A stretch of DNA of 64,000 bases, taken from positions 1-64,000 of the forward strand of contig CASBHZ010000006.1 in the NCBI GenBank assembly GCA_949123685.1, given 5' to 3'. Of this stretch, positions 50,422-59,968 are shown in pieces; within the stretch, counting starts at the first letter, position 1; the number at the start of each line of letters is the position of its first letter. This DNA is from an uncultured Bacteroidales bacterium (GTDB lineage: Bacteria > Bacteroidota > Bacteroidia > Bacteroidales > Muribaculaceae). The notes beneath the pieces were generated by a model. It saw only the letters and a program-made list of their open reading frames with translations, had not been told where the DNA came from and did no database searches. Position numbers and translations under genes: made by a program.

Positions 50422-52695
50422 ATGGAAATATTGTTTTTAGGTATTGTAATATTCCTGTTTCTTTTAGCTGTTTTCGATCTGTCGGTAGGCGTGAGCAATG
50501 ATGCCGTGAATTTTTTAACATCGGCGGTAGGCTCAAAGGCAGCATCGTTCAAAGTTATTATAATTATTGCTTCGTTAGGGGTATTCGTTGGCGCCGCCAT
50601 GAGCAATGGCATGATGGATGTTGCCAGGAATGGTATTTTCCGTCCGGAGAATCTGTCTTTTTATGACGTGATGGCTGTCTTTATGGCAGTAATGGTAACG
50701 GATATAATCCTCTTGGACATATTTAATTCGTTGGGAATGCCCACTTCCACAACGATCTCACTGGTGTTCGGTATGCTTGGCGCGACTTTCGTAGTGGCAT
50801 TATTTAAAATGGCAGCTCCTGAGTCAACACTCGGAATAGGGGATCTGCTTAATGCAGAAAAGGCACTCACCGTGATACTGGGAATATTCTTATCGGTGGC
50901 TATAGCATTCGTATTCGGAACATTGGTGCAGTTTATTGCCAGAATGATTTTTAAGTTCGAATATAAAAGCAGGCTGAAATGGAAAGTAGGCTTGTTCGGA
51001 GGCGTGGCATGCACAGCTATAATATATTTCATGTTGTTGAAAGGAATCAAGGATCTTAACTTCATGACAGATGATTTAAAGTTGTGGATAGATAATAACT
51101 ATGTCTTGATTTTGGCTGTTTCCTTTGTATTTTTCACGATATTGGCTCAAATCTTACATTTTCTTAAGGTTAATGTTTTCAAATTGGTTGTTTTGCTTGG
51201 AACATTCTCCCTCGCGATGGCTTTTGCAGGTAATGATCTTGTAAACTTCATAGGTATTCCCTTGACGTCCCTTGCTTCCTATCAGGATTATAGCATGTCG
51301 GGAGGAGGAGACGTTCATAATTTCATGATGAGCAGTCTTAATAGACCCGCTGACACACCGTTATATTTCCTTGTTGGCGCGGGAATGATAATGGTGGTGT
51401 CTTTGGCAACTTCAAAGAAGGCTCGTCAGGTTACGAAAACCACAGTGGGACTCAGTTCCCAGAATCAAGGAGAAGAATTATTTGGTTCTTCAAGGCTTGG
51501 TCGTTCATTGGTAAGGGTTTCATTGAATTTCTATTCCTGGATGAGTGTGCACACTCCAGAGAAGATCAAGAACTGGATAAAAGGGAGGATGGACAACAGT
51601 ATTACCCAGGAAGAAGACGGGGCAGCCTTCGATCTTGTCAGGGGTTCGGTGAATCTTATGATGGCAAGTATGCTGATAGCATTGGGAACGTCAATGAAGT
51701 TACCGTTGTCAACAACTTTTGTGACATTCATGGTGGCAATGGGTACATCTCTTGCCGACCGGGCATGGGGCAGGGAGAGTGCCGTTTTCCGGATTACAGG
51801 GGTTATATCTGTGATCGGAGGCTGGTTTATAACGGCAGGTGTAGCTTTTATCGGTGCTGGAATAGTGGCTTCCTTGATGCATCTGGGTGGTGTGCCGGTA
51901 ATGATTGCCGGTGGTGCTATAGCGGTAGTGTTATTGATCCGGAGTAATAAGAAATTTAATAAAAAGAAAAATTCGGAGGAGAAAGAAACTCTGTTTCAAA
52001 CAATTCTGTCAACAGAGAAAACGGAAGAGGTTTGGCCATTATTACTTGTGTATATAAATGAAAAGGAAAGGTCATTTTTGCGTTTTGCAGCCGATGCCTA
52101 TAAGGATGTGGCTGAAGGATTTGTAAATAATAATTCAAAATTGCTGTCTAAAGTTGAAAAATCACTTGCATCTGAAAAGAATGTGCTCAAGGGGCAGAGG
52201 CGTAAGCAGACGCTATGTCTGCGCCGGGTTAAGCCGGAGATTGCGATTGAGAAGAGCACGTGGTTTCATCTTGGCAATAATATGGCTATGGCGATGACTT
52301 ATAACCTGTGGCGCATTAATGAGGTTTGCAAAGAGCATGTAGACAATAATTTCAGACCATTGCCTGTTCAGTTCCATGAACAGTATAAAAGGGTGTGTGG
52401 TGCAATAGTTCAGATTCTGAATGAATCCGAAAATATTGTGGAGGACAATTGTCCTGAGAGGATTGATACTTTGCGAAGACGGGGTGACGACATTAAGAAA
52501 GAGCTTTCATATCTTGCCGAAGATGTTTATGACCTGTTGCAGAAAGGAGATGCCGGCAACATGACCGTGGCATATGTTTATCTCAATGTGCTGCAGGAGA
52601 GTCAGGAGTTTGTTACATCTCTTCGGAAGTTGCTCAGGGCATCCGGTAAACTCAATCTTGCTCCCTCCTCTTACAGGAGTTTCACAAAACGTTAA
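50422..52695 (+). CDS. PiT phosphate transporter with C-terminal PhoU-like domain
   Basis: 757 aa. PiT repeats with the signature residues GVSNDAVNFLTSAVGSKA (N-terminal) and AFAGNDLVNFIGIPL (second half), about 11 helices up to residue 510; then a soluble helical PhoU-like tail (residues 530-740). Moves inorganic phosphate with H+ or Na+; the tail may regulate transport. It follows the two-component genes by 127 bp, suggesting phosphate control of the kinase/regulator pair. Confidence 0.88.
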   Translation: MEILFLGIVIFLFLLAVFDLSVGVSNDAVNFLTSAVGSKAASFKVIIIIASLGVFVGAAMSNGMMDVARNGIFRPENLSFYDVMAVFMAVMVTDIILLDIFNSLGMPTSTTISLVFGMLGATFVVALFKMAAPESTLGIGDLLNAEKALTVILGIFLSVAIAFVFGTLVQFIARMIFKFEYKSRLKWKVGLFGGVACTAIIYFMLLKGIKDLNFMTDDLKLWIDNNYVLILAVSFVFFTILAQILHFLKVNVFKLVVLLGTFSLAMAFAGNDLVNFIGIPLTSLASYQDYSMSGGGDVHNFMMSSLNRPADTPLYFLVGAGMIMVVSLATSKKARQVTKTTVGLSSQNQGEELFGSSRLGRSLVRVSLNFYSWMSVHTPEKIKNWIKGRMDNSITQEEDGAAFDLVRGSVNLMMASMLIALGTSMKLPLSTTFVTFMVAMGTSLADRAWGRESAVFRITGVISVIGGWFITAGVAFIGAGIVASLMHLGGVPVMIAGGAIAVVLLIRSNKKFNKKKNSEEKETLFQTILSTEKTEEVWPLLLVYINEKERSFLRFAADAYKDVAEGFVNNNSKLLSKVEKSLASEKNVLKGQRRKQTLCLRRVKPEIAIEKSTWFHLGNNMAMAMTYNLWRINEVCKEHVDNNFRPLPVQFHEQYKRVCGAIVQILNESENIVEDNCPERIDTLRRRGDDIKKELSYLAEDVYDLLQKGDAGNMTVAYVYLNVLQESQEFVTSLRKLLRASGKLNLAPSSYRSFTKR

Positions 52696-52731
52696 TCTAA
52701 TCTATATTTGTCTATACTTGGCATGTGTTGT

Positions 52732-52762
52732 TTTGGATTTGGGTGCAAATTTTGTAAATTTG
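52732..52762 (+). promoter_or_regulatory. Promoter of the small membrane protein gene
   Basis: TTTG (52732-52735), 19-bp spacer, TAAATTTG (52755-52762). The start of transcription falls within a few bases of the ATG at 52770, giving a leaderless or near-leaderless mRNA. Confidence 0.7.
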
Positions 52763-52769
52763 TGACCAA

Positions 52770-53036
52770 ATGAAAGAAATGTTTTTGAGATTAAAGTCAT
52801 GGTTGCAATCATTTTCTTTTAAAACGGGAGTGATTGTTGCTGTCTTATGCGCGTTTTGCTACGCGGTTTCATTTTTACAGATGCTGTTGCCAATTCCTGC
52901 TGTTGTCAAAGGTGTTCTGTGGTTTATATTTTTTGGTCTTGCCAAGACATTTCAATATTCTTCTCTACTCATTCTTGGCAAGGCAGGTTATTCTAAACTA
53001 AAACATTTTCTGAAACAATATTTTTCACATCATTAA
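52770..53036 (+). CDS. Small two-helix membrane protein
   Basis: 88 aa with two membrane segments (TGVIVAVLCAFCYAVSFLQML and VLWFIFFGLAKTFQYSSLLIL) and a basic tail ending KQYFSHH. No family recognised. 2-bp gap to the secreted propeller gene makes co-transcription very likely. Confidence 0.7.
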   Translation: MKEMFLRLKSWLQSFSFKTGVIVAVLCAFCYAVSFLQMLLPIPAVVKGVLWFIFFGLAKTFQYSSLLILGKAGYSKLKHFLKQYFSHH

Positions 53037-53038
53037 AA

Positions 53039-54019
53039 ATGATAGATAAAAGAATCGCATTTTTGAGTTTTGTCTTAATTGCTGCTATAAATGCAGGAGC
53101 AAAGGATGGATGTATAGGGGATAAGTATCGGTTGAAAAAGATTGTCACTGTCGAAGGGCGTCAGGGCATTGCAGTGGATAGTTGCAATTATTATGTTTCC
53201 GATACTAAGGCTCTTTATAAGTATAATAAGGAATGGGATCTGGTCGCTGTTAACAAACAGCCTTTCCGTAATCCTGAAGTTGCCAATCATTTTGGTGATA
53301 TTGATGTGTGGAACGGTGAGATATATTGCGGCATAGAGAAGTTCGAATATGGCCGTGGTTATAATATTGCCGTGTCAATATATGATGCAAATACCCTCGA
53401 ATGGAAACGTGACCTGCCGTGGAGTCCGGAGTCGGGACAGGTTGAGGTGTCGGGTATTGCCGTGGATCGTGACAGGAACATGGTCTGGATGAGTGACTGG
53501 GTAGACTCCAGGTACGTCTATTGCTATGATTTGGAGACGGGTCGTTATCATACAAAAATGCAGTGTATACCTACGCCGTATTGGTGTCAAGGTATTACGA
53601 TTGCCGATGGCAAGATAATATTTTCAGCAGATGATGGAGAGGCAGCCTATAATATTCCGGACAATCTTTATATAGCTGATTTGGGAGATGTGCCTTATAC
53701 CGGCTTGATTGAAGGTACGGAGGTTGTCAAAGACACACCTTTCAGTGTTAAACTTGATGATGGTGGAAAACCTATGATGAGGGAAGGGATGATAGCCGCT
53801 GGTGCTCAGAAAGGGAGGGTGGTCCATTTTAGGGAGATGTCAGACTTCTTGCGTGCAGGTGAGATTGAGGGTGTGGCTATTGATCCTGAGAATGGCGACT
53901 TGTTGGTTCTCAATAATCGGGGAACCCGTATCGTTCTCGGTATGAGCCAAGGTCCTATAACGGAGGAGGGATATACCGGGGAAGTGCATGAAGTCTATAT
54001 ATACGAGAGATGTGATTAA
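53039..54019 (+). CDS. Secreted beta-propeller protein (SMP-30/NHL-like)
   Basis: 326 aa. Signal peptide 1-21 (IAFLSFVLIAAINAGA), then repeating blades (GIAVDSCNYYVSDT, FGDIDVWNGEIYCG, VSGIAVDRDRNMVWMSDW, VEGVAIDPENGDLLVLNNRG). Similar in layout to gluconolactonase/SMP-30 or six-bladed propeller proteins; catalytic metal ligands could not be assigned. Function unknown. Confidence 0.65.
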   Translation: MIDKRIAFLSFVLIAAINAGAKDGCIGDKYRLKKIVTVEGRQGIAVDSCNYYVSDTKALYKYNKEWDLVAVNKQPFRNPEVANHFGDIDVWNGEIYCGIEKFEYGRGYNIAVSIYDANTLEWKRDLPWSPESGQVEVSGIAVDRDRNMVWMSDWVDSRYVYCYDLETGRYHTKMQCIPTPYWCQGITIADGKIIFSADDGEAAYNIPDNLYIADLGDVPYTGLIEGTEVVKDTPFSVKLDDGGKPMMREGMIAAGAQKGRVVHFREMSDFLRAGEIEGVAIDPENGDLLVLNNRGTRIVLGMSQGPITEEGYTGEVHEVYIYERCD

Positions 54020-54032
54020 CCGGATACCAATA

Positions 54033-54075
54033 TGAAATACGGGTTGGATAACATTGTTATCCAACCCGTATTTCA
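54033..54075. terminator. Perfect palindromic terminator
   Basis: 21-bp arms with a 1-nt loop (54033-54053 / 54055-54075), core ACGGGTTGGATAACA. Ends both the plus-strand propeller gene and the minus-strand tRNA-Cys. Confidence 0.8.
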
Positions 54076-54076
54076 G

Positions 54077-54147
54077 AGGTGCCAACCAGATTCGAACTGG
54101 TGTGAACGGTTTTGCAGACCGGTACCTAACCACTCGGACATGGCACC
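54077..54147 (-). tRNA. tRNA-Cys (anticodon GCA)
   Basis: 71 nt on the minus strand: acceptor GGTGCCA/TGGCACC, discriminator U at 54077, D-arm GTCCGAGTGGTTAGGTACC, anticodon loop CTGCAAA (GCA at 54115-54113), T-arm CCAGTTCGAATCTGG. CCA is not encoded. Confidence 0.95.
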
Positions 54148-54165
54148 ATTTCGCTTTTGCGAGTG

Positions 54166-54197
54166 CAAAGTTAAAACTAATTTATGGTATTTGCAAA
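54166..54197 (-). promoter_or_regulatory. tRNA-Cys promoter
   Basis: Minus strand TTTG (54194-54197), 20-bp spacer, TAACTTTG (54166-54173); transcription start about 12 nt before the tRNA. Confidence 0.75.
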
Positions 54198-54361
54198 TTT
54201 TTAATTAAGTTTTTGTAAAAATAGTTTTGAGAAAGATTCCAACGAAAGATTCCAATGAGAGGTGTAACGTTTCAAATTGGACCTTTGCTTATAATTTTTT
54301 TAAAATTTAATTCAATATCATAGTTTAATTGTTATTAAATTAAGTTAAATTTGCACTAAAT

Positions 54362-55552
54362 ATGAAAGGACCGTTTTCACACCCTGAAGCTAAAGATCAT
54401 TATGGCATCTTCAACGATAGTTTTCCTCCGATTCTCGACGGGGTGACCCTAACAGTGGAGAATTATGTTTACTGGCTCCAGCAAAAGGGGCGCAAACCTT
54501 GTGTGGTTACACCTTGGAATCCTGAAAAGAATGAATACACCTTTGATGTAATGCGGTATTTTTCACTCCCGATAGCATCGAGACGTCCTTATCGTTATGG
54601 ATATCCTAAATGCGATCCGTTTATTTGGAAGCGGCTCAGGGATACGAATTTCAAGTTACTTCATTCACATTGTCCGTTTTCATCCGGCAGGTTGGCTGTC
54701 TATGTTAAAAAACACCAGAACGTGCCACTTGTGGGTACATTTCATTCTAAATATAGGTCTGATCTTGAGCATTCATTTCGCAGGATGCCATGGTGCGTTC
54801 CCATTATAATGAAACGCATATTGGATTTTTTCAATGCATGTGATGAAGTCTGGATACCGCAAGCTCAAGTTGAAGACACCGTTCGCGAATATGGCTTTAA
54901 AGGAAATCTAACAGTTGTAGAGAATGGTAATGATTTTGCATCCATAATCAAAGGGGATGTGGCGGAATATAAGAAGGATGCAAAACGTAAGCTCGGCATA
55001 GAGGATGACGAGATAGCTTTGCTTTTTGTTGGTCAGCATATATGGGAAAAAGGTATTGACGTAATACTTGATACGCTGAAACTGCTAAAGGGTAAGGTTA
55101 AGTTTAAAATGAATTTTATCGGAACGGGATATGCGTCAGATGCTATTGAAAAAATGATAGCGGAATATGGACTTTCATATAATGTGAGTATGCACGGGGT
55201 TATTAAAGAAAGGGGGATGCTCAGTGATTATTATGCAGGATCGGATCTGTTCCTTTTCCCGTCATTTTATGATAATGCCCCTTTAGTGGTCAGGGAAGCG
55301 GCAGCCATGGGCACTCCTGCAATATTGCTTAAAGGTTCGACAGCGTCTGAAGTTGTAAGCGATTGGAAAAACGGCTTCCTTACGGATAAGGCTCCGGAGC
55401 GTTTTGCGGAGTTGATAACTCACCTTCATAATAATCCGGATGATTTGAAGGTGGCTTCGGTCGGTGCACGTGAGACTCTCGTAAGAAGCTGGGAGGATGT
55501 CGTTAATGAAGTCTGTGACAGGTATGATTCTATAATACGCCGGCACACTTGA
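54362..55552 (+). CDS. GT4-family glycosyltransferase
   Basis: 396 aa, GT-B fold. N-terminal acceptor half with DSFPPILDGVTLTVENYVYWL and LLHSHCPFSSG, C-terminal nucleotide-sugar half with ALLFVGQHIWEKGIDVILDTLKLL, YAGSDLFLFPSFYDNAPLVVREAAAMGTPAI (the E-x7-E motif). Like PimA/UgtP-type enzymes that glycosylate a lipid. Next to a flippase-like membrane protein and kdsB. A -7 TAAATTTG box at 54346-54353 ends 8 bp before the ATG. Confidence 0.85.
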   Translation: MKGPFSHPEAKDHYGIFNDSFPPILDGVTLTVENYVYWLQQKGRKPCVVTPWNPEKNEYTFDVMRYFSLPIASRRPYRYGYPKCDPFIWKRLRDTNFKLLHSHCPFSSGRLAVYVKKHQNVPLVGTFHSKYRSDLEHSFRRMPWCVPIIMKRILDFFNACDEVWIPQAQVEDTVREYGFKGNLTVVENGNDFASIIKGDVAEYKKDAKRKLGIEDDEIALLFVGQHIWEKGIDVILDTLKLLKGKVKFKMNFIGTGYASDAIEKMIAEYGLSYNVSMHGVIKERGMLSDYYAGSDLFLFPSFYDNAPLVVREAAAMGTPAILLKGSTASEVVSDWKNGFLTDKAPERFAELITHLHNNPDDLKVASVGARETLVRSWEDVVNEVCDRYDSIIRRHT

Positions 55553-55627
55553 AAAGAGGCATAATTTAATCAAATTTAGATTTTCTATTGTGGAGTGTTA
55601 GCTTCTAAATTGAATAAACTTTTACAA

Positions 55628-56710
55628 ATGACTGATTCAGGAACATATAAAACTTCTGGTAATACATCAAAATTTTCTTTTTGGAAGGTGTTGTTGCCGG
55701 TTTTCATTGGAATAGGAGTTGTTGTGCTTATGTTTGTGCATGATGCCGGGAAAGAGGATTTTGCGCAGATATGGAGTGGTATCCATTTCGATATGAGGGT
55801 TGTTGCCTGTATAGTCATCGGTTTCCTTTGCATGTTTGGACGGGATTTCGGTCTTACATGGCGATTTCGTGTATTGACAGACAGAAAGTTGAGTTGGAGG
55901 CAGGCATGGAAAGTGGATATGCTCTGTGAGTTTACAAATTGTATAACCCCGTCAGCTGTTGGGGGGAGTTCATTGGGCATGGTCTTCTTAAATTCACAAG
56001 GGATCGAAATCGGCAGGGCAACTACCCTGATGCTCACGACTCTATTTCTTGACGAGTTGTTTTTTGTTTTATCATGTCCTCTTGTTGTGTTGTTCACGCC
56101 AGCTGCCGATATATTCACCTCTGAAGGCTCTTCGTTTTCACATGGTATAAAATACACATTCTGGGCAGTTTATTTTTTGATTGCTGTCTGGACTTTTATA
56201 TTATTCGTGGGTATCATATGGAAACCTTTATGGATCCATAAGGTGCTTGACAAGGTTGCTGATTGGCGATGGCTAAGAAAATGGTCATCCCAAATCAAAG
56301 GGTTGGGTGCAAATATGGTTGCTACATCTAAAGAGTTGCGGTCTAAGCCATTTGGTTTTTGGTTAGAGGTATTTTATGGTACGGCACTTTCCTGGGTCTC
56401 ACGTTATCTTGTGGTAAATGCCTTGTTTTTTGGTTTTATACCTGCTGACGATCAATATCAATGGGTAATTCTCGCACGTCAGTTCGTGATTTGGGTTGTT
56501 CTTATGGTGAGTCCTACGCCAGGGGGAGCCGGACTGAGTGAATGGCTCTTTTCCGAATATTATGGCGATATAATAGGGACAGCAGGCATGGCATTGATCC
56601 TTGCTGTTTTCTGGCGACTGATAACATATTACCTTTATTTGCTGATTGGCGCTCTTTTAGTGCCGTCATGGCTCAATAATGCTATAAATAAAATTAAACA
56701 AAATAAGTGA
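55628..56710 (+). CDS. Flippase-like membrane protein (LPG synthase TM region, UPF0104)
   Basis: 360 aa from ATG 55628; an upstream GTG is less likely. About eight membrane helices; conserved CEFTNCITPSAVGGSSLGMVFL and SPTPGGAGLSEWLF, the double PxxxGG motif of the lysylphosphatidylglycerol synthase TM region family. Probably moves or protects a glycolipid. Overlaps the region before kdsB; 8-bp gap. Confidence 0.82.
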   Translation: MTDSGTYKTSGNTSKFSFWKVLLPVFIGIGVVVLMFVHDAGKEDFAQIWSGIHFDMRVVACIVIGFLCMFGRDFGLTWRFRVLTDRKLSWRQAWKVDMLCEFTNCITPSAVGGSSLGMVFLNSQGIEIGRATTLMLTTLFLDELFFVLSCPLVVLFTPAADIFTSEGSSFSHGIKYTFWAVYFLIAVWTFILFVGIIWKPLWIHKVLDKVADWRWLRKWSSQIKGLGANMVATSKELRSKPFGFWLEVFYGTALSWVSRYLVVNALFFGFIPADDQYQWVILARQFVIWVVLMVSPTPGGAGLSEWLFSEYYGDIIGTAGMALILAVFWRLITYYLYLLIGALLVPSWLNNAINKIKQNK

Positions 56711-56718
56711 TATATAAA

Positions 56719-57474
56719 ATGAAATACATAGTTATAATACCGGCACGATATGAATCTTCCCGTTTCCCAGGAAAACCCCTTGCGAAAATAGGTGGTGAAG
56801 AGATGATAATAAGGGTCTGCAGGCAAGTTAGCAAGACCGGTGTAGACGCAGTGGTAGCGACCGATGACAGCCGGATTTTCGACTGTGTAGAGGCTGCCGG
56901 TTTCAAGGCGGTTATGACCTCTGCATCGCATCGTAGCGGAACAGAACGGGTGGAGGAGGCTTATCGTCTTTTAGGTAGCGATGCGGATGTGGTCATTAAT
57001 GTGCAAGGGGACGAGCCGTTCATACGTCCCGAACAGATTGAGAAACTTGTGGCAATATTTGAAAAATACCCGTATGCAAGAATTGGAACCCTTGCCATGC
57101 ATTTTGATGCCCAGAAGGGATTTGATGCCCTTTTTGATCCAAACCTTGTGAAACTTGTTGTTTCCAATGAAATGGATGCCCTTTATTTTTCAAGAAGTAT
57201 TATACCGTATGTAAGGAAAACAGATTGGAAGAATTGGCTGAAAGAAGCTGATTTCCATACGCATATAGGCATATATGGATATAAGGCAGATACACTTTCT
57301 GAAATAGTTAAGTTGCCGGAGGCTCCTTTAGAAAAGGCAGAAAGTCTTGAGCAATTAAGATGGATTGCAAACGGCTATGGGATAAAGGTGGGATTGACCG
57401 AGTTTTCCACTATCGGAATAGACACAGAAGCCGACCTTCAGGAAGCAGAAGCTATGCTTGCCAATATGCAGTGA
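56719..57474 (+). CDS. kdsB: CMP-KDO synthetase
   Basis: 251 aa from ATG 56719 (an in-frame GTG 12 bp upstream is less likely). Activates KDO with CTP for LPS. Seen: VIIPARYESSRFPGKPL, VATDDSRI, ASHRSGTERV, VINVQGDEPFI, HIGIYGYKADTL and ESLEQLRW, all conserved blocks. Length matches the family. Shares pathway with kdsC at 12412-12936. Confidence 0.95.
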   Translation: MKYIVIIPARYESSRFPGKPLAKIGGEEMIIRVCRQVSKTGVDAVVATDDSRIFDCVEAAGFKAVMTSASHRSGTERVEEAYRLLGSDADVVINVQGDEPFIRPEQIEKLVAIFEKYPYARIGTLAMHFDAQKGFDALFDPNLVKLVVSNEMDALYFSRSIIPYVRKTDWKNWLKEADFHTHIGIYGYKADTLSEIVKLPEAPLEKAESLEQLRWIANGYGIKVGLTEFSTIGIDTEADLQEAEAMLANMQ

Positions 57475-57502
57475 ATTTTTTAGACAGACACTTGTTGAAA
57501 TC

Positions 57503-57533
57503 TTGATTTTTTAGCATAAATTTGCTAACTTTG
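57503..57533 (+). promoter_or_regulatory. pfp promoter
   Basis: TTG (57503-57505), 20-bp spacer, TAACTTTG (57526-57533). Leader of about 80 nt to ATG 57619. Confidence 0.65.
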
Positions 57534-57618
57534 CAATTGATAAGTAATCCTATTGAGCAAACTTGCTTGATCTCTGATTATAATAATCGCAGAAAGGTAA
57601 AAACAAGATAAATACAAC

Positions 57619-59274
57619 ATGAAAAAAAGTGCACTCCAGCGAGTAAGGGCTGAGTACCAGCCAAAATTGCCCAAAGATCTTCAAGGTGACGTTAAAGTAA
57701 AGTTTGGTGAAGCAACAGAGTCTGTTGCCAATCAGGCAGAAATTAAGGAAAGGTTTCCCCATACATATGGAATGCCTATCGTGCAGTTTGAGCATAATGA
57801 CAGCCCGGAGCGTGTAGAGGAGCCGTTTAATGTAGGTATTATTCTTTCCGGAGGTCAGGCTCCCGGTGGACATAATGTAGTCAGCGGAATTTTTGATGGT
57901 CTTAAGAAACTCAACAAGGAGAATCGCCTTTATGGTTTCCTCATGGGTCCTGCAGGATTTATCAACCATCAGTACATGGAGCTGACAGCAGGTTATATAG
58001 CTGAATATCGCAACACTGGTGGTTTCGACATCATTGGTTCCGGACGTACCAAGCTTGAAACCCCTGAGCAGTTTGAATCAGGCCTTAAGATTCTAAAAGA
58101 GTTAAATATCAAGGCTCTTGTAATTATCGGAGGTGATGATTCAAACACTAATGCAGCAGTGTTGGCAGAATATTACAAGAATATTGGTGCAAATGTTCAG
58201 GTGATAGGTGTTCCAAAGACTATTGACGGTGACCTTAAGAACGAATGGATTGAGACTTCTTTCGGTTTTGACACTGCTTGCAAGGTTTATAGTGAAGTTA
58301 TCGGTAATATCCAGCGTGACTGTAATTCTGCAAAGAAATATTATCACTTCATCAAGCTCATGGGGCGTTCAGCTTCCCATATCGCGCTTGAGTGTGCACT
58401 TGAAACTCAGCCTAATATCTGTCTTATTTCCGAGGAAGTTCTTGCAAAGCGCATGACACTCGATAATATCGTAAGCTACATATGTTACGTTATTGCTGAA
58501 CGTGCTAAATTGGGTTGGAATTTCGGTACTGTCCTCATTCCTGAAGGGCTTATTGAGTTTATCCCCTCAATGAAGACTCTTATTGCCGAGCTTAACGATG
58601 TTCTTGTTGAGTTCGCTGATGAACTTGAGTCGCTTGAAGAGAACGATAAGCTTGCAGCCATCCATCGTCACCTTTCTCCCGCTAATGCGGATCTATATAA
58701 GATGCTTCCCAAAACGATCGCGCTCCAGCTCAGTCTCGATCGTGACAGCCATGGTAATGTTCAGGTTTCGCTTATTGAAACTGAAAGCCTCCTGAGTGAG
58801 ATGGTTGCAAAGCGTCTTGCCGAGATGGCAGAGGATGGTCAATATAGCGGTAAGTTTGCTGCGCAGCACCATTTCTTCGGTTATGAGGGACGTTGTGCCG
58901 ATCCTACTAACTTTGATGCTGATTATACATATGCACTCGGTTACAATGCGGCAATGCTTATTAATTCCGGTCTTACAGGTTACATGTCGAGCGTGCGCAA
59001 TCTGACAGACACTACCGAGAATTGGATATGCGGTGGTATTCCAATCACCATGATGATGAATATGGAACGCCGCAACGGAGAGATGAAGCCTGTTATCCAG
59101 AAGGCTCTTGTAAATCTTAACGGACGTCCTTACCTCAAGTTCGCATCAATGCGTGAGACACTTGCTCTCAACACATTGTATCAGTATCCCGGTCCGATTC
59201 AGTATTTTGGTCCGGCAGAGATCTGCGACCGTCCGTCAATGACGCTGCTTCTTGAACATAACAAAGAAATATAA
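57619..59274 (+). CDS. pfp: Pyrophosphate-dependent phosphofructokinase
   Basis: 551 aa long-type PFP: phosphorylates fructose-6-phosphate with PPi, reversible, cytosolic glycolysis. GGQAPGGHNVVSG at 78-90, GGDDSNTNAA at 171-180 (Asp in place of the ATP-PFK Gly marks PPi use), PKTIDGDL at 199-206, MGRSASHIALECAL and the long C-terminal domain GYEGRCADPTNFDADY. Common in anaerobic Bacteroidota. Confidence 0.94.
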   Translation: MKKSALQRVRAEYQPKLPKDLQGDVKVKFGEATESVANQAEIKERFPHTYGMPIVQFEHNDSPERVEEPFNVGIILSGGQAPGGHNVVSGIFDGLKKLNKENRLYGFLMGPAGFINHQYMELTAGYIAEYRNTGGFDIIGSGRTKLETPEQFESGLKILKELNIKALVIIGGDDSNTNAAVLAEYYKNIGANVQVIGVPKTIDGDLKNEWIETSFGFDTACKVYSEVIGNIQRDCNSAKKYYHFIKLMGRSASHIALECALETQPNICLISEEVLAKRMTLDNIVSYICYVIAERAKLGWNFGTVLIPEGLIEFIPSMKTLIAELNDVLVEFADELESLEENDKLAAIHRHLSPANADLYKMLPKTIALQLSLDRDSHGNVQVSLIETESLLSEMVAKRLAEMAEDGQYSGKFAAQHHFFGYEGRCADPTNFDADYTYALGYNAAMLINSGLTGYMSSVRNLTDTTENWICGGIPITMMMNMERRNGEMKPVIQKALVNLNGRPYLKFASMRETLALNTLYQYPGPIQYFGPAEICDRPSMTLLLEHNKEI

Positions 59275-59306
59275 TATTTCTCGGAAGTAGTAATTACGAA
59301 ATAATA

Positions 59307-59348
59307 TGTCGGGGATCTTGCAATTAAACTATTGTAAGGTCTCCGACA
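59307..59348 (+). terminator. pfp terminator
   Basis: 18-bp stem with three mismatched or wobble pairs, TGTCGGGGATCTTGCAAT (59307-59324) with 59331-59348, followed by TTGTTTTTAT. Confidence 0.7.
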
Positions 59349-59401
59349 TTGTTTTTATATAAGTGAAAAAGTTTAAGTTTGTTTAATCAAAATGCCTTAA
59401 T

Positions 59402-59905
59402 ATGAGATATTTCAAGATATTTTATATTGTTTCCATGATGGTTGTATTAGCCGGATGTGGAAAAAATAAGAATTACAGGAATCCGAGTGAGTTACAATGT
59501 TATGAGACAGTTTCCGATACTGTGAAAGTTGAATCTGGAACTAATGATGTTCGGAATGGCGATGCCGGTGCTGAAAATGCAGCTGTGGAGAATAAGGAGT
59601 CAGTCGTGTTGCATCAGATGGTGAGTAACGAAAAACCCAGTATAGTTGATTTCACAGCAAGCTGGTGTGGTCCTTGCCAGAGGATGAAACCGATTTTCTA
59701 TAGTCTTGCAGATGATTTTAAAGATGAATATAATTTCATCTCTATAGATATTGATGAAAATCCTGAATTGGCAAATAAATATCAGGTGCAGGCTGTTCCG
59801 ACTTTCGTTTTCCTTGATGCTGATGGCAATGAAGGGAATAGGATTACCGGCATGATTAGTAAGGAAGAGTTTCGGGATGAGCTTTTGCATCCGGTATGGT
59901 ATTGA
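59402..59905 (+). CDS. Thioredoxin-domain lipoprotein
   Basis: 167 aa. Lipobox VLAGC (Cys19), low-complexity linker to about 70, then a thioredoxin fold with FTASWCGPCQRM (C89, C92) and cis-Pro VPTFVF. Exported to the periplasmic side and lipid-anchored; it would reduce or oxidise disulfides of envelope proteins. Downstream gap holds an AGAAACTGTT sequence (59913) like one MITE end. Confidence 0.88.
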   Translation: MRYFKIFYIVSMMVVLAGCGKNKNYRNPSELQCYETVSDTVKVESGTNDVRNGDAGAENAAVENKESVVLHQMVSNEKPSIVDFTASWCGPCQRMKPIFYSLADDFKDEYNFISIDIDENPELANKYQVQAVPTFVFLDADGNEGNRITGMISKEEFRDELLHPVWY

Positions 59906-59968
59906 AGTGATTAGAAACTGTTAAAAAATAATTTCATTGATTAGTCAAAAATCAATTAAAACTATATT

